A stretch of DNA of 50,767 nt, taken from an uncultured Prevotella sp. (GTDB lineage Bacteria; Bacteroidota; Bacteroidia; Bacteroidales; Bacteroidaceae). The DNA is taken from positions 1 through 50,767 of the forward strand of contig CAJOQT010000068.1 of assembly GCA_905236875.1 (NCBI GenBank), read 5' to 3'. The translations under genes were made by a program, and so were the position numbers. Position 1 is the stretch's first letter, and the number at the start of each line of letters is the position of its first letter. Positions 1 through 8,231 of the stretch are shown here, piece by piece. The notes under the pieces were generated by a model. The model saw nothing but the letters and a program-made list of their open reading frames with translations, searched no databases and had not been told where the DNA came from.

Positions 1-340
1 ATAAACACAACTTCACAAACTTGTGAATCACAAACTTGTGAATTTTAAGAATTATTATATCATCATGTCAATTCAGAATAGTTTTTGAAAGAATAGTTTT
101 TGGGCTGAAGGAGCTACACTCAACGATTTTGGTACATACGTTCAGAACTTCAAATGGATAGACACAAATACGAACGGTACGCAAACAGAGAAAACACTAT
201 CTTCTTTCGGTGGCCGAAACCTCGCTATCGTCGTCGGGCTATGGGAAGATGACCACATCCACATTCCTGCAGGACGAGGTGAATAACAACATCCCCGTCA
301 TCCGGACGAATCTGGAGACTGAAAAAACCTGGGGAAAAGT
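1..340. other. Gene-poor left edge with decayed coding remnants
   Basis: No intact gene is visible here. Two overlapping plus-strand reading frames look protein-like but lack a start codon. Frame 2 runs from about 89 to 285 (reads FGTYVQNFKWIDTNTNG) and frame 3 from about 162 to 361 (reads TFLQDEVNNNIPVIRTN and ends KVWGVAGK at a TGA). They could be two halves of one frameshifted gene, but I do not recognise the family. They lie immediately upstream of the rsmA promoter. A non-coding origin is also possible. Confidence 0.3.
13..42. repeat. Two tandem copies of a 15-bp palindrome
   Basis: TCACAAACTTGTGAA occurs twice back to back. Each copy is an imperfect palindrome (TTCACAA / TTGTGAA arms), so the pair could be a double operator or a small hairpin. 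No gene reading away from it lies inside the window on the left, so its role cannot be assigned. Confidence 0.55.
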
Positions 341-371
341 TTGGGGAGTAGCAGGAAAATGATTACTTTTG
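341..371 (+). promoter_or_regulatory. Promoter of rsmA
   Basis: A TTG at 341-343 is followed after 20 bp by TACTTTTG (364-371), matching the Bacteroidetes -33 TTG and -7 TAnnTTTG boxes. Transcription would begin near 376, giving a leader of about 15 nt before the ATG at 391. Confidence 0.6.
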
Positions 372-390
372 CAGGAAAGTTGTCAAGAAC

Positions 391-1206
391 ATGAAACTGG
401 TAAGACCGAAGAAGAACCTGGGGCAGCACTTCCTGACTGACCTGAGTATAGCACAGCGCATCGCCGACACGGTGGATGCTTGTCCTGACCTGCCTGTGCT
501 GGAGGTGGGACCAGGCATGGGCGTGCTGACGCAGTATCTCATGAAGAAGCCGCGACCGCTGAAGGTCGTCGAGATTGACAAGGAGAGCGTGGCGTTCCTG
601 AAGGAGCACCTCATCCCTCAGACCTCACCCCTCTCCCCTCAGATCATCGAAGGCGACTTCCTGCGCATGGACCTGCGAACACTGTTCGACGGAGGGCAGT
701 TCGTTCTGACGGGGAACTATCCATACGACATCTCATCGCAGATTTTCTTCAAGATGATAGACAACCGCGACCTGATCCCCTGCTGTACGGGTATGATACA
801 ACGCGAGGTGGCTCAGCGTCTGGCCAGCGAACCTGGCACGAAGGCCTACGGCGTACTATCAGTTCTTATCCAGGCCTGGTACGACGTGGAATACCTCTTT
901 ACGGTGGATGAGACGGTGTTTAACCCGCCGCCCAAGGTGAAGAGTGCCGTCATCCGCATGACGCGCAACAAGGTTCAGAAGCTGGGTTGCGACGAGCAAT
1001 TGTTCCGTCGCGTGGTGAAGACAGTCTTCAATCAGCGAAGGAAAATGCTGCGTGTTTCACTGCGCCAACTGGTGCCTCAAGAGTCGTCGTTGTATAAGGA
1101 GTACGCCGATCTCCTGACGAAACGCCCGGAACAGCTTAATATTCAGCAGTTTGTAGATTTAACAAACTTGATTGAAAACATTTTGTGTACGAACACAGCA
1201 ATTTGA
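391..1206 (+). CDS. rsmA: 16S rRNA (adenine1518/1519-N6)-dimethyltransferase
   Basis: RsmA (KsgA) dimethylates two adjacent adenines in the 3' terminal helix of 16S rRNA, using S-adenosylmethionine, late in 30S assembly. The 271-residue product has the family length. It opens with PKKNLGQHFLTD, has the SAM-binding loop VLEVGPGMGVLTQYL (about residues 36-50) and the catalytic motif NYPYDIS near residue 109, a Bacteroidales form of NLPYNIS. The ATG at 391 sits 20 bp after a good -7 box. A short C/T-rich stretch (617-642) encodes QTSPLSPQ in a surface-loop position and looks like a small copy of the repeats that enter other genes in this window. The gene is transcribed alone; the next unit has its own promoter. 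Confidence 0.95.
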   Translation: MKLVRPKKNLGQHFLTDLSIAQRIADTVDACPDLPVLEVGPGMGVLTQYLMKKPRPLKVVEIDKESVAFLKEHLIPQTSPLSPQIIEGDFLRMDLRTLFDGGQFVLTGNYPYDISSQIFFKMIDNRDLIPCCTGMIQREVAQRLASEPGTKAYGVLSVLIQAWYDVEYLFTVDETVFNPPPKVKSAVIRMTRNKVQKLGCDEQLFRRVVKTVFNQRRKMLRVSLRQLVPQESSLYKEYADLLTKRPEQLNIQQFVDLTNLIENILCTNTAI

Positions 1207-1254
1207 TGTAGGTCAAAAACAAGGCCATTTTCAGTCGAAAAAGGTCAAATTACG

Positions 1255-1284
1255 TTGGTGGTTCGTAAAATGTTCATACCTTTG
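1255..1284 (+). promoter_or_regulatory. Strong promoter of a short transcript
   Basis: TTG at 1255-1257, a 19-bp spacer and TACCTTTG at 1277-1284 match the Bacteroidetes consensus fully. It drives a region with no normal gene before the terminator at 1729-1767, so a transcript of about 475 nt is predicted. Confidence 0.65.
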
Positions 1285-1411
1285 CACCGTCTTCAGAACA
1301 CAACAGGATAACACAGACACATATATAATAGGTGTTAGAAAAAGGGGTCCAGGCTCCGAGAGAGAAAAAAAGATTGAGTAAGGGTAACACAAAAAAGAAA
1401 GAGAGGTAGAA

Positions 1412-1498
1412 ATGATGAACACGATGACATTGATTACCCTGTGTGCAGCCCTGGCTGCAACAGGAATGTGGGTGAGGAACAATACGCCTCACATCTAA
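1412..1498 (+). CDS. Micro-ORF, 28-residue hydrophobic peptide
   Basis: The reading frame encodes a peptide that starts MMNTMTLITLCAALAATG and ends in VRNNTPHI. The first 20 residues could form one membrane segment followed by a short polar tail. It is preceded by GAGAGGTAGAA, a plausible ribosome binding site, and by AGGGTAACA, which also precedes the second micro-ORF downstream. It lies inside a promoter-to-terminator unit with no larger gene. Such short frames occur by chance, so expression is inferred from the context and from the duplicated leader, not from homology. I do not recognise the family. Confidence 0.4.
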   Translation: MMNTMTLITLCAALAATGMWVRNNTPHI

Positions 1499-1606
1499 AG
1501 AGAAAAGGTAAAAAGAGAAAAAGTTATTAATAAAAAGGGCGCAGTAAGGCGCGTCCCGTATAAAGAGAAAAGATTGTTGAATTAAAGTTAGAGAAAGGGT
1601 AACATT

Positions 1607-1684
1607 ATGACACTGTTAATTGAATTGTTCGCCATCTTTGCTGTTTCGGCACTCATTGTTGACTATAGCATCGAGAATGGCTAA
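1607..1684 (+). CDS. Micro-ORF, 25-residue hydrophobic peptide
   Basis: The peptide begins MTLLIELFAIFAVSALIVDY and ends SIENG: one predicted membrane segment with an acidic tail. AGAAAGGGTAACATT precedes the ATG, and AGGGTAACA is shared with the leader of the first micro-ORF about 200 bp upstream. Both sit in one predicted transcript that ends at the 1729-1767 hairpin. Candidate roles are a membrane-active peptide, a small regulatory peptide or a chance frame in a non-coding RNA; the sequence does not decide between them. Confidence 0.4.
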   Translation: MTLLIELFAIFAVSALIVDYSIENG

Positions 1685-1728
1685 ATGAGAAAGGATTTAG
1701 ATTTAGGTTTTTAGTTATTAATATTTTG

Positions 1729-1767
1729 GTGCAGCCTTCGGAGTGATTCCGAGGGCTGCACTCTTTT
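1729..1767 (+). terminator. Rho-independent terminator
   Basis: GTGCAGCC(T)TCGGA and TCCGA(G)GGCTGCAC form a stem of about 13 bp with a 5-nt loop (GTGAT), followed by TCTTTTG. It ends the short transcript started at 1255-1284. Confidence 0.8.
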
Positions 1768-1770
1768 GTA

Positions 1771-1860
1771 GTAGTCCCTCCCGACCTCCCCTGGGGGAGG
1801 AGAAAGGGCTTCGCGTGGGATGAGACCCCTCCCCAAGGGGAGGTCGGGTGGGGCTTCCTA
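1771..1860. repeat. C/G-rich double palindrome, intergenic copy
   Basis: Each half is itself a palindrome (CCTCCCC-TGGGGGAGG, then CCTCCCCAAGGGGAGG). The outer arms CCCGACCTCCCC and GGGGAGGTCGGG pair with each other, and the centre is AGAAAGGGCTTCGCGTGGGA. The same architecture occurs inside coding sequence in mnmA, rsgA, a kinase gene and the peptide synthetase. This copy reaches the last bases of the cyclophilin gene, so it may also act as a terminator for that operon. Confidence 0.75.
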
Positions 1861-2538
1861 CTCCACGATTCTTGCGCGGATGATCATAACGGGCTTGACG
1901 GGACGGTCGTTGGCATCGGTCTCCATGTTCTGGATGCGTTCCACAACGTCAAGGCCCTCAACGACTTCACCAAACACCGTATAGGAGCCGTCAAGATGAG
2001 GCGTTCCGCCGACAGTCATATAAGCTTCCTTCATCTCGGGCGTCAGATCGACGGTCATGCGGCTTTCCATGAAATCAATGGCACGTTCAGAAAACGTACG
2101 TCCCCAGACGATGTAGAACTGGGTGCCGCTGGAACGTTTGCCAGGGTTCACGTCGTCACTTTCGCGTGCCGCTGCCACTGCACCCCGCTTGTGGAACAGC
2201 TGTGGCGTATGGAACTCAGGCTCAAGGGTATAGTCAAGGCTATCGTTAGGAAACGAATTATATCCGTCAGTTGACTGCCGCGTGTTGTTGTTGCCACCCT
2301 GAATCATGAAGTCCTTAATGACACGATGGAAGAGCAACGAGTCGTAGTACTCTGCCATAACGAGTCGCATGAAGTTGTTGCGATGCTCTGGTGTCTCGTC
2401 ATACAACTGGATACGGATGTTGCCTTCGGTGGTCTCCATCAGTACCTCGACGCGCTGCTGCGCTGCCGCTGACAGTGACATCAGCATCATCACACAGAGG
2501 AACAATACCATTTTCATTTTCTCATTTCTCATATTCAA
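1858..2538 (-). CDS. Exported cyclophilin-type peptidyl-prolyl cis-trans isomerase
   Basis: The 226-residue product starts with a hydrophobic signal segment (VLFLCVMMLMSLSAAAQ) and continues with a cyclophilin domain from about residue 30. Motifs include FHRVIKDFMIQGG (active-site Arg and Phe), GTQFYIVWG and DGSYTVFGEV. It would assist folding of exported proteins in the periplasm by isomerising prolyl bonds. The start region, MNMRNEKMKM, is encoded by ATGAGAAATGAGAAAATGAA, close to a repeat found twice inside purD, so the real start could be the internal Met at residue 8 or 10. It is the last gene of a minus-strand operon, 7 bp after the MATE gene. Confidence 0.9.
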   Translation of the reverse strand: MNMRNEKMKMVLFLCVMMLMSLSAAAQQRVEVLMETTEGNIRIQLYDETPEHRNNFMRLVMAEYYDSLLFHRVIKDFMIQGGNNNTRQSTDGYNSFPNDSLDYTLEPEFHTPQLFHKRGAVAAARESDDVNPGKRSSGTQFYIVWGRTFSERAIDFMESRMTVDLTPEMKEAYMTVGGTPHLDGSYTVFGEVVEGLDVVERIQNMETDANDRPVKPVMIIRARIVE

Positions 2539-2545
2539 TTCTTAT

Positions 2546-3922
2546 TTAAAGTTTCAGTTTCTCGTCCCAATGACCATAGAACAGGCGTGCCAGGAACATC
2601 AGTCCACGAACAGTAAGTTCAATGGCCATTGCAGTCCACACGCCAGGCAGTCCATAGTCGCGTGCCAAGAAGGCCGCCAGTGTCAGACGTACTCCCCACA
2701 TACAGGCGAGGCTCATGACGGCAGGCTTCAGCGTGTCACCAGCACCGATGAACACACCGTTGCAGACGATGGCGGCAGCAAACATCGGTTCGGCAAAGGC
2801 CTCGATACGTAGCACGTAGGCACCCAGGTCACGAATGGTATCGACAGGTGTCATCAGCGACATCAGTTCAGGGGCAAAGACATACATCAGCACACCCATC
2901 AGCGTCATCACGATGATGCCCAGTGATACTGACATACGGGCAAACGAGCGCGTCAGCAGCTTCTGGCCTGCCCCTATGCCCTGTCCTACCAGTGTCGTGG
3001 CAGCCTCGGCAATGCCGTAGCCAGGCATGTAGCACAGGCTCTCTACCGTAATAGCCAAAGAGTGGGCAGCAATGGCGATGGTACCCAAAGGTGCCACAAT
3101 CAGCGTGCTGACAATCTGCGCACCACCCATCAGCGTATGCTGCAGACCCATGGGGACACCTATCTTGAACGCTATCCTGACCGTCTCGTAGCGAGGCTTG
3201 AACGATCCAGACCGTCCCTCCAGCTTGAGCATCTCGGAGCGGTTGAGCAGGAAATGAAGCATCAGGACAGCAGTGACCAGCATCGCCAGCCCCGTTCCTA
3301 TAGCGGCTCCCATCACACCCAAACTGAGCACGTAGATAAATATGTAGTTGAACGCCACATCCATCACACACATGCCGATATTCAGGATAGAGGGGATCTT
3401 CATGTTGCCTGAACACTTCAGCATGGAGCCAGCCAGGCCTTCCATCTGGAAGAATATGCCGCAGAAGCCAAAGATGGCAAAATAGACGGAGGCGTCGTGG
3501 GCTATCTCCTCAGTACCTCCCAGCCAATAAGGAAGGAAGGGACTGATGCCCACACATATCAGACTCATGACGATCGCCCAGATGAGGCAGCACACCAGCG
3601 ACTGGCGCAGCACATGACGCGCAGCCTCAAAGTCGTTGGCACCAATAAAATGCGCCACCTGAACGGAGAAGCCCAAGGAGACAGCAGACGACAGTCCACC
3701 CATCAACCAACCTGTGGTCTCCACCAGTCCGATGGAGGCCGAGGCCCTTGCACCAAGATGTCCCACCATCGAGGCATCGATGAAGAACATCACCGTAGCA
3801 GATATCTGGGCAAGGATGCTGGGAATACTCAGACTGACGATGAGCCGCAGCTTTTCCTGCTGCGTCATCGCCCGGCCTTCACGGATATAGGCCAGCAAGT
3901 CGTTGCCTTTCTGCCCAGCCAT
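2546..3922 (-). CDS. MATE family multidrug/Na+ efflux transporter
   Basis: The 458-residue membrane protein has the MATE fold: about twelve hydrophobic segments in two halves. The N-terminal half contains SIPSILAQISATVMFFIDASMVGHLG, written here only to residue position about 30-55, and the second half has GVPMGLQHTLMGGAQ. These proteins export cationic drugs or metabolites in exchange for Na+ or H+. It lies 12 bp downstream of the NhaD-type Na+/H+ antiporter gene, so a Na+-coupled exporter beside a Na+ extruder is a reasonable pairing, but that link is an inference. The substrate cannot be read from sequence. Confidence 0.9.
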   Translation of the reverse strand: MAGQKGNDLLAYIREGRAMTQQEKLRLIVSLSIPSILAQISATVMFFIDASMVGHLGARASASIGLVETTGWLMGGLSSAVSLGFSVQVAHFIGANDFEAARHVLRQSLVCCLIWAIVMSLICVGISPFLPYWLGGTEEIAHDASVYFAIFGFCGIFFQMEGLAGSMLKCSGNMKIPSILNIGMCVMDVAFNYIFIYVLSLGVMGAAIGTGLAMLVTAVLMLHFLLNRSEMLKLEGRSGSFKPRYETVRIAFKIGVPMGLQHTLMGGAQIVSTLIVAPLGTIAIAAHSLAITVESLCYMPGYGIAEAATTLVGQGIGAGQKLLTRSFARMSVSLGIIVMTLMGVLMYVFAPELMSLMTPVDTIRDLGAYVLRIEAFAEPMFAAAIVCNGVFIGAGDTLKPAVMSLACMWGVRLTLAAFLARDYGLPGVWTAMAIELTVRGLMFLARLFYGHWDEKLKL

Positions 3923-3934
3923 CGTCCACTACAA

Positions 3935-5266
3935 TCAGAAGAAGAGCATGCGCTCGACCCAATAGATCAACATACCTGACAGATAGCCCACAAAGGCTAT
4001 CCACGTGACCTTCTTCATATACCAGCCGAAGGTGATTTTCTCCAGACCCATGACGACTACGCCGGCAGCGGAGCCGATGATGAGCATCGAACCGCCCACA
4101 CCGGCACAGTAGGCCAGGAGCTGCCAGAAGATACCGTCAACAGCCATCGCACCGTCAGCTGCCACAGGATACATACCCATACAACCGGCAACCAGCGGCA
4201 CGTTATCAACGATACTCGACAGCACGCCGATAATGCCGTTTATCAGGTAGTAGTTACCTGAGAAGGCTTCGTTGAGTCCCTCGCCCAGCAAGGTCAGCAC
4301 GCCGACTTCCTGCAAGACGGCGACAGCCATCAGGATACCAAGGAAGAACATGATGGTGGAAAGGTCGATCCTCGACAGCAGGTCGCTCACACGCTTGGCC
4401 ATCGTATCGTCCTCGGCGGTATTGTAATGGAAGATCTCCGTCACTGTCCATAACACACCCAGCACGAGCAGAATTCCCATGAACGGCGGCAGGTGGGTAA
4501 GAGTCTTGAACACAGGGACAAAGCAGAGTCCACCGACACCCAGCCAGAAGATAATATCGCGCTGGGCTTTGGTAAACTGGCTGACATCGGCCTTCGGCAG
4601 GTTCTGCTCCTTGTCGAACTTTCCCTGTAGCATAAACTGCATGATGAAGGCCGGAATGACCATCGACACTAACGACGGAATGAAGATCTCCGTAATCACA
4701 CCTTGTGTCGTAATGACTCCCTTGATCCAGAGCATGATGGTGGTGACATCGCCAATGGGCGAGAACGCACCTCCAGAGTTGGCAGACAAGATGACCAAGG
4801 CAGCATAGATCATACGTTCCTCACGTGACTGCACCAGCTTGCGCAGTACCATAATCATCACGATGGACGTGGTCAGATTGTCGAGGATGGCCGAGAGGAA
4901 GAACGTGATAAACGCCACGCGCCAGAGCAGTTTACGCTTGGAACGCGTCTTGATGGTGTCGCGAACGAAGTTGAAGCCACCATTCGAATCGACGATTTCC
5001 ACAATGGTCATCGCACCCATCAGGAAGAACAGCGTACCACCGGCATCGCCCAGATGGTGCTCAATCACCTCCGCAATGTGATGTAACACGCTGTCGGGAG
5101 CCACTTCAGGATAATAAGTACCTGGACTCAACATGAAGAGAGTCCAACACCCCACACACATCAGCAGGGCAATGGCTGCCTTGTTGATTTTGGTAAAGCT
5201 CTCCAAGGCTATACAGAGATAACCCACGATAAAGAGCGTCACAATAATAACTGTCAATGTTGTCAT
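3935..5266 (-). CDS. nhaD: Na+/H+ antiporter, NhaD type
   Basis: A large hydrophobic protein of the ion-transporter superfamily. Family-type segments are AGGTLFFLMGAMTIVEIVD, ILDNLTTSIVMIMVLRK, SANSGGAFSPIGDVTTIM and SSIVDNVPLVAGCMGMY. It would exchange cytoplasmic Na+ for external protons. The longest frame begins at a GTG at 5293, but that codon lies inside the likely -7 box (CAAAGGTA on the plus strand, 5293-5300). The ATG at 5266, reading MTTLTVIIVTLF, is therefore the better start and gives 443 residues. It leads the operon nhaD-MATE-cyclophilin. Confidence 0.88.
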   Translation of the reverse strand: MTTLTVIIVTLFIVGYLCIALESFTKINKAAIALLMCVGCWTLFMLSPGTYYPEVAPDSVLHHIAEVIEHHLGDAGGTLFFLMGAMTIVEIVDSNGGFNFVRDTIKTRSKRKLLWRVAFITFFLSAILDNLTTSIVMIMVLRKLVQSREERMIYAALVILSANSGGAFSPIGDVTTIMLWIKGVITTQGVITEIFIPSLVSMVIPAFIMQFMLQGKFDKEQNLPKADVSQFTKAQRDIIFWLGVGGLCFVPVFKTLTHLPPFMGILLVLGVLWTVTEIFHYNTAEDDTMAKRVSDLLSRIDLSTIMFFLGILMAVAVLQEVGVLTLLGEGLNEAFSGNYYLINGIIGVLSSIVDNVPLVAGCMGMYPVAADGAMAVDGIFWQLLAYCAGVGGSMLIIGSAAGVVVMGLEKITFGWYMKKVTWIAFVGYLSGMLIYWVERMLFF

Positions 5267-5292
5267 TTTTGTTTTTTCTTTAAAATTTGCCA

Positions 5293-5300
5293 CAAAGGTA
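5293..5300 (-). promoter_or_regulatory. -7 box of the nhaD operon
   Basis: TACCTTTG on the minus strand fits TAnnTTTG. No clear TTG lies 19-20 bp upstream (TGT is found instead), so the promoter is only half consensus. It places the transcript start near 5288 and excludes the GTG start of nhaD. Confidence 0.4.
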
Positions 5301-5304
5301 ATAA

Positions 5305-5339
5305 AAAGTTAAGAGTTGAACATTGAAAGTTGAAAGTTT
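5305..5339. repeat. Tandem heptamers (AAAGTTG type)
   Basis: Five 7-bp units in a row: AAAGTTA, AGAGTTG, AACATTG, AAAGTTG, AAAGTTT. The tract lies between divergent promoters. It belongs to a group of 7-bp tandem tracts scattered over this window. Confidence 0.6.
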
Positions 5340-5373
5340 TTTATGTAAACGTTTAACTTTCTCGCATAGAAAT

Positions 5374-5404
5374 TTGGTGTTTCGCACAATTCTTCGTAAT
5401 TTTG
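5374..5404 (+). promoter_or_regulatory. Promoter immediately at the start codon
   Basis: TTG at 5374-5376 and TAATTTTG at 5397-5404 with a 20-bp spacer. The expected transcript start (about 5409-5411) coincides with the ATG at 5411, so the message would be leaderless or nearly so. Confidence 0.5.
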
Positions 5405-5410
5405 TCAACC

Positions 5411-6070
5411 ATGAACGAGAAATTAACAGTTCCCCTACAGGAGAGGACAGAGAAGGATGCTCAAGCCGAGAGCTGGAGCGAGGTGGTCATATTGGCCGAT
5501 GCAGACTACATTGACCATGTGGCTTTCAACCTGATTGTCAACTTCGAACGAATGCTGGAACGACGTATTCCGCAGGCAGACCTCACACGCTGGTTAGACT
5601 GTGTGGCATTGGACGGAGGGATAAGACCCTCTGCCGAGAGGCAAGACATGCCCCACTCTATCCAAGTCATCCTGTTTCACAAGGAGAAAGAGATGAAGAA
5701 CTTCCAACCTGCTTCTTTTGCCGATCTGGACGGCAAGGCATTCAGCGACAGCCTGGGCGAGTTCTGTATCAGTTGCGTGAAGGTAGAGGAGCTGACGACG
5801 ATGGGCGACCTTTTCGTGGAGTCGTTGCAACATATCTGCCAACAGCAGGAGGTGAAGCATCTGATGGTGATACCCAACGCCGAAGATTCCGCCATATATA
5901 ATAAAGTACGCGAGACGCTCAACCATATCGGCAACGACGAGAAGCGCATCACCGTCTTCGCCATGCAGCCCTTGCAGGGCGGTCGCTTCTGTCAGGAGAT
6001 TCTCGGCTACTCGCTGATGGCTGCGTTGGGAATCAAAGGAGAGGAAATTAATAACAAACAATCATTATAA
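5411..6070 (+). CDS. Uncharacterised Bacteroidales protein (219 aa)
   Basis: A soluble acidic protein without signal peptide or membrane segment. The upstream TTG at 5402 would add three residues but lies in the -7 box, so the ATG at 5411 (MNEKLTVPLQ) is chosen. Recognisable stretches are WSEVVILADADYIDHVAFNL near the N terminus and a C-terminal region ending FCQEILGYSLMAALGIKGEE. It resembles a protein often annotated only as a domain of unknown function in Bacteroides and Prevotella; I cannot name a reaction. The following lipoprotein gene starts 10 bp after its stop, so the two are probably co-transcribed. Confidence 0.75.
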   Translation: MNEKLTVPLQERTEKDAQAESWSEVVILADADYIDHVAFNLIVNFERMLERRIPQADLTRWLDCVALDGGIRPSAERQDMPHSIQVILFHKEKEMKNFQPASFADLDGKAFSDSLGEFCISCVKVEELTTMGDLFVESLQHICQQQEVKHLMVIPNAEDSAIYNKVRETLNHIGNDEKRITVFAMQPLQGGRFCQEILGYSLMAALGIKGEEINNKQSL

Positions 6071-6080
6071 ACAAGGAAAC

Positions 6081-6887
6081 ATGAAAAGAACATTCTTACT
6101 CTGCATACTGTTTACTATAGTAATTTGCGGCTGCAAAGACATCAAGAAGACAATTCTTCGTCTCAAAGAGCCACAGGGAAAGGAGTTCTCTGTCAAGCAC
6201 ATGAGGTTTGAAGGCAGTTCCAAATACCAGAATGCCGAAGCACGCCTGACGCTTGACATGGATTACCCGGAGGGTGAAAGTATGGCAGCTTTTATACTGC
6301 GAAGCAGGCTATACGAGATGCTCATGGGAGAATCAATTACTGAAGACATCAAGGACGGACAAGTGTTTTTTGACAGGTTGCTGGCCAAATACAAGAAGGA
6401 GAACAGTCCCGAGAACATCAGGGACATGCTGGAGGAAGGCATCGGAACCGAATGGGCTGAGAATATCCGCTTCAAGAAAGAATGGGAGAACGAGCACATT
6501 GTATCATTTACCCTTAGCGTAGATGCATTTAACGTCGGCAATGCCACGTCTAGTGCATGGATAAAGGACATTACTATGCGCAAGGATAGCGGATGGATAC
6601 TGGGCTGGGAAATGTTCAAGTCGCAGAAAAAGGTTAAAGCGGCTATTGACGAGATGCTCATAACGAAATATGGACGTGAAGGTGCCGACCTATACGACAA
6701 CGGCATACCCATGCCTGAAGACCCCCTTTTCCTGGCCAATGGTGTCCGTTTCGACTACGGTGACTATAGCATCGTTACGCCACACGTCTATGAAGAGACA
6801 GGAGAATACCCCTGCTGTCTGCTCACCTACGACATGTATAAGGATCTGCTGACGGACGAGGCCTGCAGCCTTCTGGGGCTAGAGTGA
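6081..6887 (+). CDS. Lipoprotein with RsiV-like DUF3298 domain
   Basis: The N terminus MKRTFLLCILFTIVICGCKD is a lipoprotein-type signal peptide whose Cys18 is the likely lipidated residue. The body aligns by eye with RsiV/DUF3298 proteins: an N-terminal region with SLSVDAFNVGNATSSAWI, and a C-terminal module GVRFDYGDYSIVTPHVYE followed by a PCCLLTYDMYKDLL strand-helix. In Bacillus, RsiV is an anti-sigma factor that binds lysozyme. This copy has no cytoplasmic anti-sigma segment, so the likely location is the periplasm or outer membrane, with unknown ligand. It sits 10 bp after the previous gene. Confidence 0.7.
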   Translation: MKRTFLLCILFTIVICGCKDIKKTILRLKEPQGKEFSVKHMRFEGSSKYQNAEARLTLDMDYPEGESMAAFILRSRLYEMLMGESITEDIKDGQVFFDRLLAKYKKENSPENIRDMLEEGIGTEWAENIRFKKEWENEHIVSFTLSVDAFNVGNATSSAWIKDITMRKDSGWILGWEMFKSQKKVKAAIDEMLITKYGREGADLYDNGIPMPEDPLFLANGVRFDYGDYSIVTPHVYEETGEYPCCLLTYDMYKDLLTDEACSLLGLE

Positions 6888-6953
6888 TGTTATCACAGAC
6901 CGTAATTTGGCAAAATGAGGACAATAAAGAAAAAACAATAAAAACAGTTCACT

Positions 6954-8189
6954 ATGGCAAGAGTATTAATGATTGGCGCAGGTGGCGTGGCTACCGTAGC
7001 AGCACACAAGATTGCACAGAACACTGACGTGTTCGACGAGTTTATCATTGCAAGTCGCCGCAAGGAGAAATGCGACGCGATAGTAAAAGCCATCCATGAT
7101 AAAGGGCTTACAATGGATATTAAGACTGCCCAGGTTGATGCCGACGATGTGGAGCAGCTGAAGGCACTGTTCAACCAGTACAAGCCGGAGCTGGTCATCA
7201 ACCTCGCCCTGCCTTATCAGGACCTTACCATCATGGATGCCTGTCTGGCCTGTGGCTGCTCATATCTGGACACTGCCAATTACGAGCCGAAGGATGAGGC
7301 ACATTTCGAGTACTCCTGGCAGTGGGCATACAAGGAACGTTTCGAACAGGCAGGATTGACTGCTATTCTTGGCTGTGGTTTTGACCCTGGTGTTAGTGGT
7401 ATCTATACAGCATACGCTGCCAAGCACCACTTCGACGAGATGACACAACTGGACATCGTCGATTGTAATGCCGGCAACCATCACAAAGCGTTTGCCACCA
7501 ACTTCAACCCAGAAATCAACATCCGCGAGATTACCCAAAAAGGACTCTACTACGAGAATGGTGAGTGGAAAGAAACAGAGCCGCTTAGTGTACACCAACC
7601 CATCACCTACCCCAACATCGGTCCGCGTGAGTCATACCTCATGCACCACGAAGAGCTGGAATCGCTGGTAAAGAACTACCCCAGCATCAAGTTGGCACGT
7701 TTCTGGATGACTTTCGGACAACAATACCTTACCTATCTCGACGTCATTCAAAACATCGGTATGAGCCGTATTGACGAGTTGGAGTATGAAGCACCACTCG
7801 CTGATGGTACAGGCACGGCCAAGGTTAAAATTGTCCCCCTACAGTTCCTCAAGGCCGTATTACCCAACCCACAGGACCTCGGTGAAAACTATGACGGTGA
7901 AACCTCTATTGGCTGCCGCATCAAAGGCACCAAAGATGGTCTCACGCGAACATATTATATATATAACAATTGCTCCCATCGGGCAGCCTACGAGGAGACG
8001 GGCATGCAAGGTGTTAGCTACACTACTGGTGTTCCTGCCATGATCGGTGCCATGATGTTCATCAAGGGCATTTGGCGCAAACCAGGTGTTTTCAACGTCG
8101 AGGAGTTCGATCCCGATCCCTTCATGGAGCAACTAAACCTTCAGGGACTCCCCTGGCACGAAGTGTTCGACGGAGATCTGGAGCTATAG
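6954..8189 (+). CDS. Saccharopine dehydrogenase family protein, probable carboxy(nor)spermidine dehydrogenase
   Basis: A 411-residue oxidoreductase with an N-terminal NAD(P)-binding fold (RVLMIGAGGVATVAAHKIAQ) and the family region ILGCGFDPGVSGIYTAYA. In Bacteroidales, proteins of this length and sequence type condense aspartate semialdehyde with putrescine or diaminopropane, by reductive Schiff-base formation, in spermidine synthesis. The true saccharopine dehydrogenases are close relatives, and no carboxyspermidine decarboxylase gene is nearby to confirm the pathway. It stands alone between two units; no clear promoter was found in the 66 bp upstream. Confidence 0.85.
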   Translation: MARVLMIGAGGVATVAAHKIAQNTDVFDEFIIASRRKEKCDAIVKAIHDKGLTMDIKTAQVDADDVEQLKALFNQYKPELVINLALPYQDLTIMDACLACGCSYLDTANYEPKDEAHFEYSWQWAYKERFEQAGLTAILGCGFDPGVSGIYTAYAAKHHFDEMTQLDIVDCNAGNHHKAFATNFNPEINIREITQKGLYYENGEWKETEPLSVHQPITYPNIGPRESYLMHHEELESLVKNYPSIKLARFWMTFGQQYLTYLDVIQNIGMSRIDELEYEAPLADGTGTAKVKIVPLQFLKAVLPNPQDLGENYDGETSIGCRIKGTKDGLTRTYYIYNNCSHRAAYEETGMQGVSYTTGVPAMIGAMMFIKGIWRKPGVFNVEEFDPDPFMEQLNLQGLPWHEVFDGDLEL

Positions 8190-8231
8190 TTAAGCTATAC
8201 ACATTACAATCCTCTTTTTAATACTCACTCG

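Larger units (their letters stand above)
1207..1857. other. Intergenic span with a self-contained short transcription unit
   Basis: This 650-bp gap between rsmA and the convergent cyclophilin gene holds, in order, a consensus promoter, two hydrophobic micro-ORFs, a G/C hairpin near 1539-1559, a rho-independent terminator and a large palindromic element. Longer reading frames on either strand (for example minus 1231-1482) have no recognisable product or coding character. Confidence 0.6.

Noticed and set aside
1231..1492. Minus-strand frames of 72-83 residues in the intergenic unit
   Set aside because: They run antisense through a consensus promoter and have no start context or family likeness.
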